A stretch of 29,868 nucleotides of DNA from the IMG/VR virus record IMGVR_UViG_3300020469_000171, positions 1 to 29,868 of that record. The stretch is one strand, 5' to 3'. The DNA comes from a virus. Made by a program: the position numbers and the translations under genes. The notes under the pieces are model-generated. The model was not told where the DNA came from. It was given only the letters and a program-made list of their open reading frames with translations, and did no database searches. This document shows positions 11,501-18,992 of the stretch, one piece after another; positions within the stretch are counted from its first letter, which is position 1, and the number at the start of each line of letters is the position of its first letter.

Positions 11501-14500
11501 AACTGGTGAGTTCACCATACCAAATCATTTCTTTAATGATAATGAGCAGTTAACTTATACTCCTGGATCAACATTTGTTGGTGTTGGATCAACTGCAGTA
11601 TCAATAGGATCTACTACTAATAGTGCTGGTATTACAACTGATATTTTACCAGAAACCGTATTTGTTAAGGTTTCTAATGAAAATAAATTCAAGTTATTCA
11701 GTAGAAAGGAATATATTGCATCTGGTCTTCCAATAACATTTACTGGTGTTGGTGAGGGTAATGCACACCAACTTGATATGACTAAGAAACTATCTAAAAC
11801 TGTTATTGGTTTAGATGGTATTGTTCAGCAACCAATCTCATTTACTTCAATTGAACATACACTTAATGGTGCTATTGGTGCTGGAACATCTCAATTTGTT
11901 CTAAGTGGTATTAGTTCAGTTCAACCAAGAGATGTATTGAAAATTGAAAATGAATATATGAAGGTTGAGCAAGTAGGATTTGCAAGCGTTTCTGATGGAA
12001 CCATCAACGATTCTACTGATGTTGCCCTTGGTATTTCTACTCTACCAGTTGTTAGAGTTAATAGAGGATCTTTGGGTATAGCAGCAACTTCTCACGCTGA
12101 CACAACCTATGCTAGGGTTCACAGAGGATCCTTCAATATAATTGATAGTACTGTATGGTTCTTAGATCCACCAAAAGGAAATACTAGAGCAAGAAGAAAT
12201 GATACAAACTTACCATACATAAGGGCAGAATTTAGTGGTAGAACATTCTTAAGAAGTAACTACGACACTAATATGGTGTTTGATGATATTTCAGATACAT
12301 TTACTGGAATTGGTAAGACTTACACAATGACTGTTGGTGGTGCTAATACCGAAACTGGTGTTGCTGTTGGAAACGGTATTCTATTCATTAACGGTGTATT
12401 CCAGACTCCTCTTACATTAAACAACGCAGGTAATAATTATGAGATAAAAGCAGATTCTACTGCTGGCATTTCTAGTGTTATCTTTACTGGAATATCTTCA
12501 GAGAATGGTACTCCTTTACAATCTGATTTTGATATAAATCAGAATCAATTGCCAAGAGGTGGACTAATAGTTTCTATGGGTTCTACTCCAGGTGTTGGAT
12601 ATGCTCCACTTATCGGTGCTAAAGTTAAACCTAATTTGAAGAACAATAGCAATCTATTTGCTGCTGGTTCTATTGATAAAATTACTGGAATAGGTGCATC
12701 ATCTAAGTATGAGATTGGTATTCAAACTGCTGCTTATGATAATACTACTGGAATCATAACAGTTACAACAAATTATGTTCACGGATTTGCATTACAATAT
12801 CCAACTACAGTTCACTTGAAGCATTTGGAATTTAGATGCCCAACTGATATTGTTGGACCTGTAACTGGAGCATTATATGATGCAACAACAGGTGATATGA
12901 CATTAACCGTTAGTAATCATGGTCTTTATGCTGGAGATGCAATCAGACTTAAGACTGATTCATTAACATTCACTTGTGCTCAAGATCCTTCATCTCCTAA
13001 AACTTATCCTCGTGCTACTGATCCTGCTCATGATACGTACCTATACATCTCTGAAGTAACAACAAATACATTTAAGGTAAATGTATTAAGAGGAACATTA
13101 CCAACCTATACAGGTGCTCACACGTTCGTTTCAGCAACATCTGATGCAGTAGAAACGATAGGTGGTGGTGGATATCTTGGTGTTACAACTTCATTCTTCC
13201 AAGATCACGAAAGAGGTTTACCTATAACTGGTATTATATCCGAAAGAACGTTTGAAGTTCAAGCTGGTTTAACTACCATACCACATGTTTATCAAGGTGG
13301 TGGAAGTGTTTATGAGTGGTATAATGATCTAACATTTGGATCTGGTTACAGAGATCCAGTTTCGATTGGTGCTACTGATATACAGTTTGTACATAAATTT
13401 GTTTCATCAAATACAAATTCTATTACCGATAATGTAGGAACTCAGTATACACCTGAGACTGTAGATTATATTTCATCAACTGGAGAATTAATACTAACTC
13501 TAGGAAATAATCATGGATTAACTGCTGCAACCAAACACGATGTTAATGGTGCGGCATATAATCCAACAACTGGTGCGATGACACTTACTTCAGGTGTGTT
13601 AACTAATGGTCATGGATTTGCTAATGGCGATCTTATAAAAATTAATGACAATTCAATCACATTTACTTGTGATATGGATAATAACGGATCTAACCATCCT
13701 TATCCTAGACCTTCTGATCCAATAAGTGGAAAGTGGATAACAATATCAAATGTAACTCAATTTACCTTTGATATTAATGTTGGTGCTTCACCAGAAGTAA
13801 CATTTACACCAACATTTGCAGAATATGATCCTACAACGGGATTGATGGAAATAACAGTTGGTGCTCATACGTTAAGACCAGGAACTAGTATCAAATTAGA
13901 TCAAGAATCAATTAAGTTTACTTGTGATCTTGATGATAATAATGCAGAAAAAGCATATCCTAGAACTACTGACCCATTCTATGATACTGCAATCAAGATT
14001 GAATCTGTTACTGATACAACTATCACAATCCAAACTTTAACTACAATACCATCAACAAATATTTCAAGACACACCTTTAGTAGTGCAAATGCTAATGCAG
14101 TTAGAACTGGTGGTAATTACACTCATTCATTTGTTGCGAATCTACCTGCAGGAGTAAATGCAATTAAAAGAGCAATAAACACAGTTACTATTGGAACAGA
14201 ATCTTTAAACTTTACTTGTTCTAGAGATAAGCATCTCAGTATTCATCCATATCCTCGTTCTACTGATCCTGCTGCAGGACAAACATTAGGATTAGATGAT
14301 TCTACAATTAATACTATTAGTGTTAATGTTGGATCTGGTGGAGGAGGAGGAACTGGTGCAGAATTTACTGCTAAGGTTGCGACAAATAATCATAGATTTG
14401 TAAATTCTATCGGTACTCATATATTTGTAGGAACTAATAAGTGGGATGCTGTTACAGTTGGCACTACAAAGAGATCTGTTTCTGATGCCACATATATTCC

Positions 14501-17336
14501 AAGTACTGGAATATTAGAACTAACAATAGGATCACATAGTTACACTACAAGTGATACTTTAACTATTACAAAGAAAGCACTCAACTTTACTTGCGATGCT
14601 GATAATCATGCAACTATACATGCCTATCCAAGAACAAAAGATCCTGCATACAATACAGCACTAGCAATTACTGCTGTAACTGCAACTACAGTAACTGTGA
14701 ATGTTGGTGTTCCATATCAACAGGATGGTGTTGCTGTTTCATACGGAACTACAACTGCAAGTAACGCAACTTACGACCCTGCAACTGGAGAGTTGGTTGT
14801 CATAAGTAATAATCATGGAATTCCTGGTGCTGTTTCTATAACACCAACAAATGCATCTTATGTGAAGAATACTGGAAATCTTACACTTACTAAAGCAAAT
14901 CATGGATATTCTGTTGGTGATAAGATTTTAATTGAAGATTCTGGTTTAACATTCACTTGCACTAAAGATAATAATCAAACTGAACATCCATATCCAAGAT
15001 CAACTGATTATGCAAGCGGAAAATGGATTTCAATTTATGCTGTTACAACTAACACATTTAAAGTTAATGTAAATCCAAATCCATCTGCAGATCAGTACAC
15101 TCATACATTTGTACCAAGTAAAACTGTAGCAAACTGTATTCAGAAATCAAATGCTGTTGTTGGAATTACAACAGGATCTTTAGTATTCAAATGTGCTCAA
15201 GATGCTTATCAAACAATTCATCCATACCCACGTACAACTGATCCAGCATATGATACAGATTTACCAGTTGGTAGAGTAACAATAAACTCTATGAGATTGC
15301 AGGTTGGTAAGTCTCCTGCTGGAACTGGTGGTGCTTTAGACTTTACTATCACCAATCAAGGTGCAAGATACGTTAATCCTGAAGTTTCAACTCCAGAACC
15401 AATTTATGAAAATATGCCTGTTGTTGGTATTTCTAGATTAGGTATTGGTAAAACAGAAGATACTGGTAGAAATTTATTATTGAATCTTAATGTTACTCAA
15501 GCAACAACTAATGTTGGAGTTGCTAGAAGTTTCTTTGAGATTTCAGAATTTGATATTGCCAGATCTGGTTATTCATTCTCTGTTGGTGATAAATTTACAC
15601 CAATTGGATTAGTAACAGATAAGAGATTACAAAAACCTTTACAACAGTTCCAACTTGAAGTTGTTTCAACGTTTAATGATTTCTTCTCTGCTTGGCAGTT
15701 TGGTGAATTAGATTTCATAGATGATATTTCACCTATGCAAACTGGAAATAGAAAGAGATTCCCACTATTCCGTAATGGTCAACTACTAAGTTTTGAAATT
15801 GATGAAGATTCTCTACTAGGTGAGCAAATTGATCTGAATGCAGTTTTAGTGATATTTGTAAATGGTGTTATGCAAACTCCTAATATTGCATATCAATTCA
15901 CTGGAGGAACCACATTTACCTTCACAGAAGCACCATCAGAAAAAGATAAAGTTGACGTATTCTTCTATAAAGGACAAGATGGTATTGATGTTGAGATAGT
16001 TAATATTAATGAAACTATCAAAATTGGTGATGATATTCGTATCTTTAAGAATCCTGCATTTACAGATACTATAGATCAGGAGAAGGTTAGAATTATCAAG
16101 GATATTCTTGGTTCTGATCTTGTAGAAACAACATTATACCGAGGAAAGGGTATTAATGAGAGCGACTTTAAACCCATCGATTGGACAAAACAGAAAGAAG
16201 ATAAGATTATTAAGGGCGAATTAATCTCTAAAGCAAGAGAAATTATTGAACCACAGATCTATCCAACAGCAAAAGTAATTGGTGATGTTAGTCTTACATC
16301 AGGAAATTCAGGTATTGGTGGAATATTTGTTGATGATGCCGAATCATTCTTCTATGAAGATGATTCTAACCCCGCATTAGAAACTGATGATAGGTATAAT
16401 GTTAATATTACTGCAGTAGATGCATTATTAATGTCACCTTCCAATTCTGTAGCAGCAGCAATTACTGCAACTGTTTCTGACAAGGGTGATATATCAGGAT
16501 TCACTATTATCGAATCTGGTAGTGGATATGTTGGATCTGCAGTTACATTATCAATCGCAGCACCAATTGGAGTTGGTATTGGAACAACAGTTAAGAATGA
16601 GTATGCAGAAGTTGGAGTTTCTACATTTGCAGAAGCAACTGCCAATATTGTAAATGGTAAGGTTGATTCTATAACAATAGATAATATTGGATTAGGATAT
16701 ACCTCTACAAATCCACCACAAGTAATAATCAATAGACCTCGTTATCAAACAGAGGAAATGACTTCATTTGATAACGTTGAAGGATATACTGGAATTATTA
16801 CTGGAATTTCTACAGCAGAAGGTTCTGGTGGAGCAGGAACTAAAGCACTTAAGTTCTTCTTTACTTCACATAAATCAAATGCTAATAAGTTAGCAGTTGG
16901 ATACCCTCTTCTAATTAAAGATACTACAATAGGAGATGGAGTTACTTCTGTTGATGGACATGATAACAGCGTAGTTGCTATCGGAACTTACTTCCTAGAT
17001 AATATCTACAAAGTTCATACATTCTCACAACTTAGTGACTTTAGAGCAGAAATTACCTGTGATGTTTTAAGCACAACTAATATTACTGGTTTTGCTCAAA
17101 CTGGTTATTATGATATAACTAATATTGGATTGACAACCTCTTTAGGAACCATATCTTGGGGTAGAATATATAATGGAACTAGATCAACATCACCTATTTC
17201 AATTGGTGTTACTGGATTAACCGTTGATTCTGGATTATCAACATTCCCAACAATACAAAGAAGGTATTTTGAAGGTTTAAATTCCGAATTTGGACTAAGA
17301 AATACTGGTTCTATTAGGATTGTTAGTGGACTATAA
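2505..17336 (+). CDS. giant modular baseplate wedge protein in the gp7 position (4943 aa)
   Basis: This uninterrupted 4943-codon ORF lies between gp6 and gp8, exactly where T4 carries gp7 (1032 aa). The N terminus (about residues 1-60 and 155-255) is helical. Its segment around residue 205, ARSFYQSKGIEESIRILLKVLFGEE in outline, resembles the 'KGT' helix region of P2 tail protein I, the gp7 counterpart in simpler baseplates. I infer that this end joins the wedge. The rest is beta-rich and modular: 'GNEIITYT'-type units (near 2730, 3480, 11860); NHG/GD-V-Y units (near 4370, 5090, 5455, 7540, 8060, 11515); GSGY-type units (4780, 5370, 5900, 6830, 8740, 16500, 16690); FVNGVxQTP motifs (12385, 15855); a YHYH-like domain (6267-6640); and FTC/YPRxTDP repeats (12822-15320). 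No signal peptide or membrane segment is apparent. Virion structural protein is near certain; gp7 equivalence is inference. Confidence 0.85.
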   Translation: MTIGIDKRVQVNKIVESQLPEFVRSDFPLAVDFLKQYYLSQEFQGGTTDLIDNLDQYLKVDNLVPEVVHGTTTLSSAVSTSDTTITVASTKGFPDTYGLLKIGNEIITYTAKTTTTFTGCLRGFSGVSGFEVGISTSLDNVNREGLVFQSTKAESHSASATVTNLSVLFIQEFYRKLKKTFLPGLEDNDFTKDLDVGNFIKHARSFYQSKGIEESIRILLKVLFGEESIILDLEERLFKPSSAEFIRREVIIADRINGDPQNLVGQTVFKSTDLGTSASVSEVEILTRNEKIYYKISLFVGYSDRDLIEGIFTIPGRTKVMESVSVGSSIVSVDSTVGFAQTGYVLCGINSITYSSKSVNQFFGCTNISENIGIGSDLRADETIFGYEDGDLEKRVDLRITGVLSEFKTVSDISSVSEGERIFVKNVGETILNPTGSKTYKEVFANSWIYNTSSRYQITQINGSTLVFGSSIDKSSLKVGDRAEILSRNSENVEVSLVEITNIDVAGNTVQVSGISGFTPVVGLYYDLRRKLNKASSQGIEILEGNSNIISDVLNVYTDDDIDGYVASNSLPSYTLPSSVKRTLISISTITSIGGIFEQLGGFNGGYDEVTKDYNQVFSGNNDEIELITGDAVVYESSNPLTNLESGTTYYVEIVQPKPGIIRLYRSRGMIGNVVNAIRFTAEGLAITSTHTFTKESEYAKNLSANKILKKFPLSQDLYISGKREVPINNIGMLIDGVQIRTPISEDYIYYGPVDSVDVYNAGEGYDVVNPPRLVIENSIGAGVTALIEPVIEGTVKELFVDPHDFDIDEVKAISLTGGNGSGCLLEPVIGQRFRELLFDSRDIFFNGGISIEDETITFKKKHFLSPGEVVYYNSNGNPAIGVGGFGDTSNTASGRLATGAPYNIRIINSRTIQLHQTYEDAITGINTIGISTATNAAGTHKFRTVSKRTLQSVKVLNSGSGYQYRKLHIKPTDVSVGYAKINFKDHGFKDGDLVEYTTSGTVITGLSTSNNYHILKVDDDSFRLADAGIGTPSRGTYTRRDYVGFESQGEGFQTFKYPDIKVTAEVSFGSTVTGSFNFTPVVTGSIVNTYLYEQGTKYGSDVLNLQKNPKITVENGKDAIVSGSIVGGKVVDVQVLNRGSQYYSLPEVTVEAVGMTTTGVTGAGVFGNGAILKPNISEGRLTGVEVINSGIGYTASLVTFSVKARGRNAKFEPRVRKLTVDNNNRQGSYSLNSEGENSLHLSVHGYTSEIRSTFNDDGTKHSPIIGWAYDGNPIYGPYGYTKIDELGPAVGIVTSGYTLNPSKVIDRPSLTEFESGFFTEDWQYTGEYTLDEHNGRFCKTDEFPDGVYAYFASVAPSQQTNDLEPSFPYFIGKTYRSPYISSNTTLTQEFDFNSSNLARNTFPYKVGNALADNDFIVESNEFLRQLTTVESVTTGQIDELQVLDGGDGYKVGDFTDFDDTETNGVGLRGQVKSLVGIGISSIETQLTRFENAVFTWKTGNTVTATYSPFFEINDQDTVSISGLSSSIVHLTNSFTVGISTNKIGLAQSMTANAVVTGRVDDIYVNVIPNSVSVGSSIKINDSEIVKVLNIFDVGSILRVKRYSSGIGHTYGSKLDVLNREIEIPVKIEKFDSRINDLVYFNANESVGLGTTAGTTISVNYTVGETAKEVSIPTRLIYLPNHPFVNGQELTFTKRGTATSLIVGEESDPNNLFNLPDVTTDTFTVYAINKGQNYIGLVTERTSIGSTSEGLFFHGNGSDDYEYALESNHTQVIGDVDDITATIITNIGAARTSTHGLNNDDVVNLNVIPNNVVGVGSTAPLSLSFNSEFQKLLVNRTGFGSDAIDVVNNTITINSHGYKTGDRVLYESSDSTSGLSDPCYYVYEQTSSKFSLGETLNDVQNQPPLLVGITSTGGETHSVALVNPQLRVTKNAKLSFNVSDTSLSGYDLKFFYDKEFKNEFISSQDSSIFNISGVGTVGVGTTSTKSISFSKSTPTQLYYGIEKGGYISTADPLVSNYSEIKFVDSAYSGDYKVFEVTPDKFKVSPTRIPELLSYQADECEIIEYSTESKTVVGSVKELKVISKGVDYKKIPKFESIVSENGSNANVVALSTSIARINDVRILDIGYEYPSDKTLSPEAFVSPVIRIDNVDSIKSIGIVDGGNQFLSAPDVIVYDPESDKVVDDTSLTANTPHQSISEVNIVAPIQGLKSVTHRIITINNSNGVGISSMTGGGSGIVTCVLETPINGFVNPPFATGDEIFVEGVELFGEAGIGTQTNTNSTGIATGGDGYNSANYQYRFFTVDDYTNSNPAVLRYSIAGLTTNPGIAKTFQSGYANIINRKNYPVFEVIQERGLLLLNESILVKGTNTFIERGLTVVESREDFIKIDGEYQLRIGDRIQGANSNISATVTGITGNRAKFKVDYSNRQDFGWLDNTGKLNEDFQVIPNNDYYQNLSYSIKSPVAWDDLVNPVNRLVHPSGLKNFSDVGITSSVVVGIGTTIQATPVIVVDLMTDKRVDTINNFDFGRDYDARPEVNPIKSKFATFQNTKLTDFTKCKSNRVLIHDDISGRFSSKGFQDIFTEVEEIDGNFTKYLVQVVNADTLDVQLSEIAVLTTTNNAFIVEKSTDFTNMKLGDFEATADAFQRKAFNFLPTDKYDRDHDIKILKTEFITNAVKTESTSIGQIDLTGANVKVAIGQTDTNDNIIGVTTTTIAQFSDSDFNGFFADVLLQDNITKELNYGEVIVDFDGTNIFYAETYVDALNVTYSASRVGVLTARYDSGTIYFECENDTKRLINASANVVGLGATIDNNGIVGVGTYRYAVPGQPVGAERSARLESTYHTGTSTPILISRIDKRIDSSVKTLVRVSSNSESAIHQAVILQDDGTATTIQYPFTGQSNSGLGTIGAVTSGNNIDINFYPDTSQTGLIEVQAYNEVFNTINDFRNTPESLLVGPAEKSILLSAYDGVNGSRANKVNFELEHKNIPIYTKKFNPADSTQLDLTTGEFTIPNHFFNDNEQLTYTPGSTFVGVGSTAVSIGSTTNSAGITTDILPETVFVKVSNENKFKLFSRKEYIASGLPITFTGVGEGNAHQLDMTKKLSKTVIGLDGIVQQPISFTSIEHTLNGAIGAGTSQFVLSGISSVQPRDVLKIENEYMKVEQVGFASVSDGTINDSTDVALGISTLPVVRVNRGSLGIAATSHADTTYARVHRGSFNIIDSTVWFLDPPKGNTRARRNDTNLPYIRAEFSGRTFLRSNYDTNMVFDDISDTFTGIGKTYTMTVGGANTETGVAVGNGILFINGVFQTPLTLNNAGNNYEIKADSTAGISSVIFTGISSENGTPLQSDFDINQNQLPRGGLIVSMGSTPGVGYAPLIGAKVKPNLKNNSNLFAAGSIDKITGIGASSKYEIGIQTAAYDNTTGIITVTTNYVHGFALQYPTTVHLKHLEFRCPTDIVGPVTGALYDATTGDMTLTVSNHGLYAGDAIRLKTDSLTFTCAQDPSSPKTYPRATDPAHDTYLYISEVTTNTFKVNVLRGTLPTYTGAHTFVSATSDAVETIGGGGYLGVTTSFFQDHERGLPITGIISERTFEVQAGLTTIPHVYQGGGSVYEWYNDLTFGSGYRDPVSIGATDIQFVHKFVSSNTNSITDNVGTQYTPETVDYISSTGELILTLGNNHGLTAATKHDVNGAAYNPTTGAMTLTSGVLTNGHGFANGDLIKINDNSITFTCDMDNNGSNHPYPRPSDPISGKWITISNVTQFTFDINVGASPEVTFTPTFAEYDPTTGLMEITVGAHTLRPGTSIKLDQESIKFTCDLDDNNAEKAYPRTTDPFYDTAIKIESVTDTTITIQTLTTIPSTNISRHTFSSANANAVRTGGNYTHSFVANLPAGVNAIKRAINTVTIGTESLNFTCSRDKHLSIHPYPRSTDPAAGQTLGLDDSTINTISVNVGSGGGGGTGAEFTAKVATNNHRFVNSIGTHIFVGTNKWDAVTVGTTKRSVSDATYIPSTGILELTIGSHSYTTSDTLTITKKALNFTCDADNHATIHAYPRTKDPAYNTALAITAVTATTVTVNVGVPYQQDGVAVSYGTTTASNATYDPATGELVVISNNHGIPGAVSITPTNASYVKNTGNLTLTKANHGYSVGDKILIEDSGLTFTCTKDNNQTEHPYPRSTDYASGKWISIYAVTTNTFKVNVNPNPSADQYTHTFVPSKTVANCIQKSNAVVGITTGSLVFKCAQDAYQTIHPYPRTTDPAYDTDLPVGRVTINSMRLQVGKSPAGTGGALDFTITNQGARYVNPEVSTPEPIYENMPVVGISRLGIGKTEDTGRNLLLNLNVTQATTNVGVARSFFEISEFDIARSGYSFSVGDKFTPIGLVTDKRLQKPLQQFQLEVVSTFNDFFSAWQFGELDFIDDISPMQTGNRKRFPLFRNGQLLSFEIDEDSLLGEQIDLNAVLVIFVNGVMQTPNIAYQFTGGTTFTFTEAPSEKDKVDVFFYKGQDGIDVEIVNINETIKIGDDIRIFKNPAFTDTIDQEKVRIIKDILGSDLVETTLYRGKGINESDFKPIDWTKQKEDKIIKGELISKAREIIEPQIYPTAKVIGDVSLTSGNSGIGGIFVDDAESFFYEDDSNPALETDDRYNVNITAVDALLMSPSNSVAAAITATVSDKGDISGFTIIESGSGYVGSAVTLSIAAPIGVGIGTTVKNEYAEVGVSTFAEATANIVNGKVDSITIDNIGLGYTSTNPPQVIINRPRYQTEEMTSFDNVEGYTGIITGISTAEGSGGAGTKALKFFFTSHKSNANKLAVGYPLLIKDTTIGDGVTSVDGHDNSVVAIGTYFLDNIYKVHTFSQLSDFRAEITCDVLSTTNITGFAQTGYYDITNIGLTTSLGTISWGRIYNGTRSTSPISIGVTGLTVDSGLSTFPTIQRRYFEGLNSEFGLRNTGSIRIVSGL
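6267..6640 (+). other. YHYH-like domain inside the giant wedge protein
   Basis: Residues about 1255-1380 of the giant protein contain the signature IGWAYDGNPIYGPYGY, then LDEHNGRF and FPDGVYAYF about 75 residues further on, ending near PYFIGKTYRS. This is the layout of the YHYH family (…DGxPIYGP…LDExNGxxxPDGxYHYH…). The eponymous C-terminal Y-H-Y-H is here Y-A-Y-F, so the putative metal-ligand histidines are missing while the scaffold remains. This suggests a structural or carbohydrate/surface-facing module rather than an active site. Assignment is by motif recognition only. Confidence 0.6.
12822..15320 (+). repeat. tandem FTC…HPYPRxTDP protein repeats in the giant wedge protein
   Basis: Residues about 3440-4270 hold seven clear copies and one degenerate leading copy of a unit. 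A full unit reads A-x-Y-D-P-T-T-G-x-(hydrophobic strand)-NHG-x-x-x-GD-x-I-x-I, then (S/A/G)L(T/N)FTC-x-x-D-(about 6)-(H/A)PYPRxTDP-x-x-(D/G), a short strand, and xVNVG. The FTC-type cores begin near 12960, 13650, 13911, 14202, 14580, 14943 and 15177; 12828 is the degenerate one, with FRC but no YPR. Copies 4 and 7 lack the YDPTTG half, and copy 6 carries it twice. Amino-acid identity is well kept while DNA has diverged, so this is an old duplication under protein-level selection. Confidence 0.85.
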
Positions 17337-17345
17337 AATTATGTC

Positions 17346-17353
17346 TATAAATA
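17346..17353 (+). promoter_or_regulatory. T4-type late promoter TATAAATA upstream of gp8
   Basis: An exact TATAAATA octamer sits in the 48-nt gap between the giant ORF and gp8, with the gp8 ATG 31 nt downstream of its end. This is the only sizeable gap between 158 and 26510. It gives gp8 and the following 2505-aa gene a transcription start independent of the preceding 17-kb unit. Confidence 0.8.
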
Positions 17354-17384
17354 AAGAAAAAAAGTAGCAACTTAATTTATAATC

Positions 17385-18986
17385 ATGCCAGCAATTGTTA
17401 CTGATCAGTTTAGAATCTTAAACGCAAGCAATTTTGTCGAATCAGTAGAATCAGAAAAAAATTCATATTATGTGTTTATTGGATTGTCAAATCCAACAGG
17501 AACGCCAGCACCTAATGTTCAAGTTGGGTATGGTAGATCTAGTGATTGGAATAAGACTAATTCAACACCAAAACCTTTAGATAGTTTTTCTAGTACTGCT
17601 CATGTGGGCGATACTATGATGTTTGGCAAAAGAATTGCTTCTGCTAATATAAGAAGAATTGTTAGAAGAATAGATTGGACTGCTGGTAAAAGATATGAAA
17701 TGTATCGTGATGATTATTCAACTGAAGCAGGTGCTCAGAGTCCAATAAACGATTCTAGTAGATTATATGGTGCAAGTTATTATGTAATGAACTCCGAGTT
17801 CAAAGTGTATGTTTGTATCTCAAATGGTTCTAGTGGTACTAATCTAACTGGAAATATTTCTCAAGATGAACCAATGTTCACCGATTTAGAACCTTCTAGA
17901 GCAGGTACTAGTGGTGATGGTTATGTTTGGAAGTATCTCTATACTGTTTCACCTGCAGATATACTAAAGTTTGACTCTACAGAATATATTACTGTTCCTA
18001 ACGATTGGGCAACTAGTACAGATGCTCAAATTAAAGCAGTTAGAGAGAATGGAAATTCTACCTTAAATGGAAATCAAATCAAAACTATTTACATCGCTAG
18101 TGCTGGTGGTAAGTATGCAGATGGATTAGGGCAGGAAGTTGATATACTAGGTGATGGTACTGGTGGTAAGGCACGAGTTGATGTAGTAGGTGGTAAAATA
18201 ACTAATGCTACTGTTAGTTCTGGTGGAAGTGGTTATAGTTATGGAATAGTGGATTTGGGTGGATTACAAGATGCTGCCCATCCATCAAATCAAAGAGCAA
18301 AACTTGTTCCAATTATACCTCCTTCCTTAGGTCATGGATATGACATTTACAAGGAATTGGGTACTGATAGAATTTTGGTATATGCTAGATTTGATGATTC
18401 TACAAAAGATTTCCCATCTGATACTAAATTTGCACAGGTAGGTATTGTTAAGAACCCAACTAAAGTGGGAACAGCAGTAACTTATGGTGATTCTACATTT
18501 TCATCAACATCAGCATTCATCTTTGAATCTCTTAGCGGATCGGTTGAACCAAAAGTTGGTGAGCGTATAACTCAAGTATTAACAAACGGGAGAATCGCTC
18601 AAGGATACGTTGCTTCATATGATACAGACACTAAAGTTTTGAAGTATTTTAGAGATAGATCTCTAAACTTTACAAAATCAACAAATGATCAAACGGATTA
18701 TGCTGGTATATCAACTTCTGGTGCAATCTATTCCTTTGAAGCATCATCAAATGCAATAAAAGGTGATAGTTCTAATTTCTCTGCAGGTATCAATACCTCG
18801 TTTAGTGGAATAACAACTAATCCAACTGGAACTAAGTTAATTGATTTGGGTGTTAACTTCTCAAATGGGTTATCCAATTCAGAGATAAATAAAGGATCAG
18901 GGGAAATTGTTTACTTAGACAATAGACCTTTGATCGCTCGTAATGAGAGACAAAAAGAAGACGTCAAAATCATCCTGGAATTCTAA
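17385..18986 (+). CDS. gp8: baseplate wedge protein gp8, enlarged
   Basis: This is a predicted baseplate wedge subunit that in T4 (334 aa) forms dimers bound to gp7/gp10. Recognition rests on several points of collinearity with T4 gp8: AIVTDQFRILNASNF at the N terminus (T4 AIVTSKFR), IRRIVRRIDW near residue 91 (T4 IPRRDW), GDGYVWKYLY at 176-185 (T4 GDGYVWEYLF), EYITVP at about 201, and the C terminus GEIVYLDNRPLIARNERQKE…ILEF (T4 GEMIYMENRPPI…ILFTF). At 533 aa it is about 200 residues longer. The excess lies between residues 225 and 500 and includes a GSGY-type module (ASAGGKYADGLGQ … GGKITNATVSSGGSGYSYG) like those in the giant neighbour. No clear Shine-Dalgarno sequence precedes the ATG. 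The next gene starts 7 nt after its stop. Confidence 0.9.
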   Translation: MPAIVTDQFRILNASNFVESVESEKNSYYVFIGLSNPTGTPAPNVQVGYGRSSDWNKTNSTPKPLDSFSSTAHVGDTMMFGKRIASANIRRIVRRIDWTAGKRYEMYRDDYSTEAGAQSPINDSSRLYGASYYVMNSEFKVYVCISNGSSGTNLTGNISQDEPMFTDLEPSRAGTSGDGYVWKYLYTVSPADILKFDSTEYITVPNDWATSTDAQIKAVRENGNSTLNGNQIKTIYIASAGGKYADGLGQEVDILGDGTGGKARVDVVGGKITNATVSSGGSGYSYGIVDLGGLQDAAHPSNQRAKLVPIIPPSLGHGYDIYKELGTDRILVYARFDDSTKDFPSDTKFAQVGIVKNPTKVGTAVTYGDSTFSSTSAFIFESLSGSVEPKVGERITQVLTNGRIAQGYVASYDTDTKVLKYFRDRSLNFTKSTNDQTDYAGISTSGAIYSFEASSNAIKGDSSNFSAGINTSFSGITTNPTGTKLIDLGVNFSNGLSNSEINKGSGEIVYLDNRPLIARNERQKEDVKIILEF

Positions 18987-18992
18987 AGAAAA

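Noticed and set aside
12822-15320. Possible CRISPR array or DNA-level tandem repeat
   Set aside because: The periodicity is seen in the protein, not the DNA; unit lengths vary and the frame stays open, so it is a coding repeat.
4799-16732. Several antisense and +1/+2 frame ORFs of 60-130 codons inside the giant gene (for example near 4799-5083, 7814-8050 and 16352-16732 on the minus strand)
   Set aside because: Each lies fully within a clearly coding frame, lacks recognisable motifs or ribosome-binding sites, and reflects the low stop frequency opposite Gly/Thr/Asn-rich codons.
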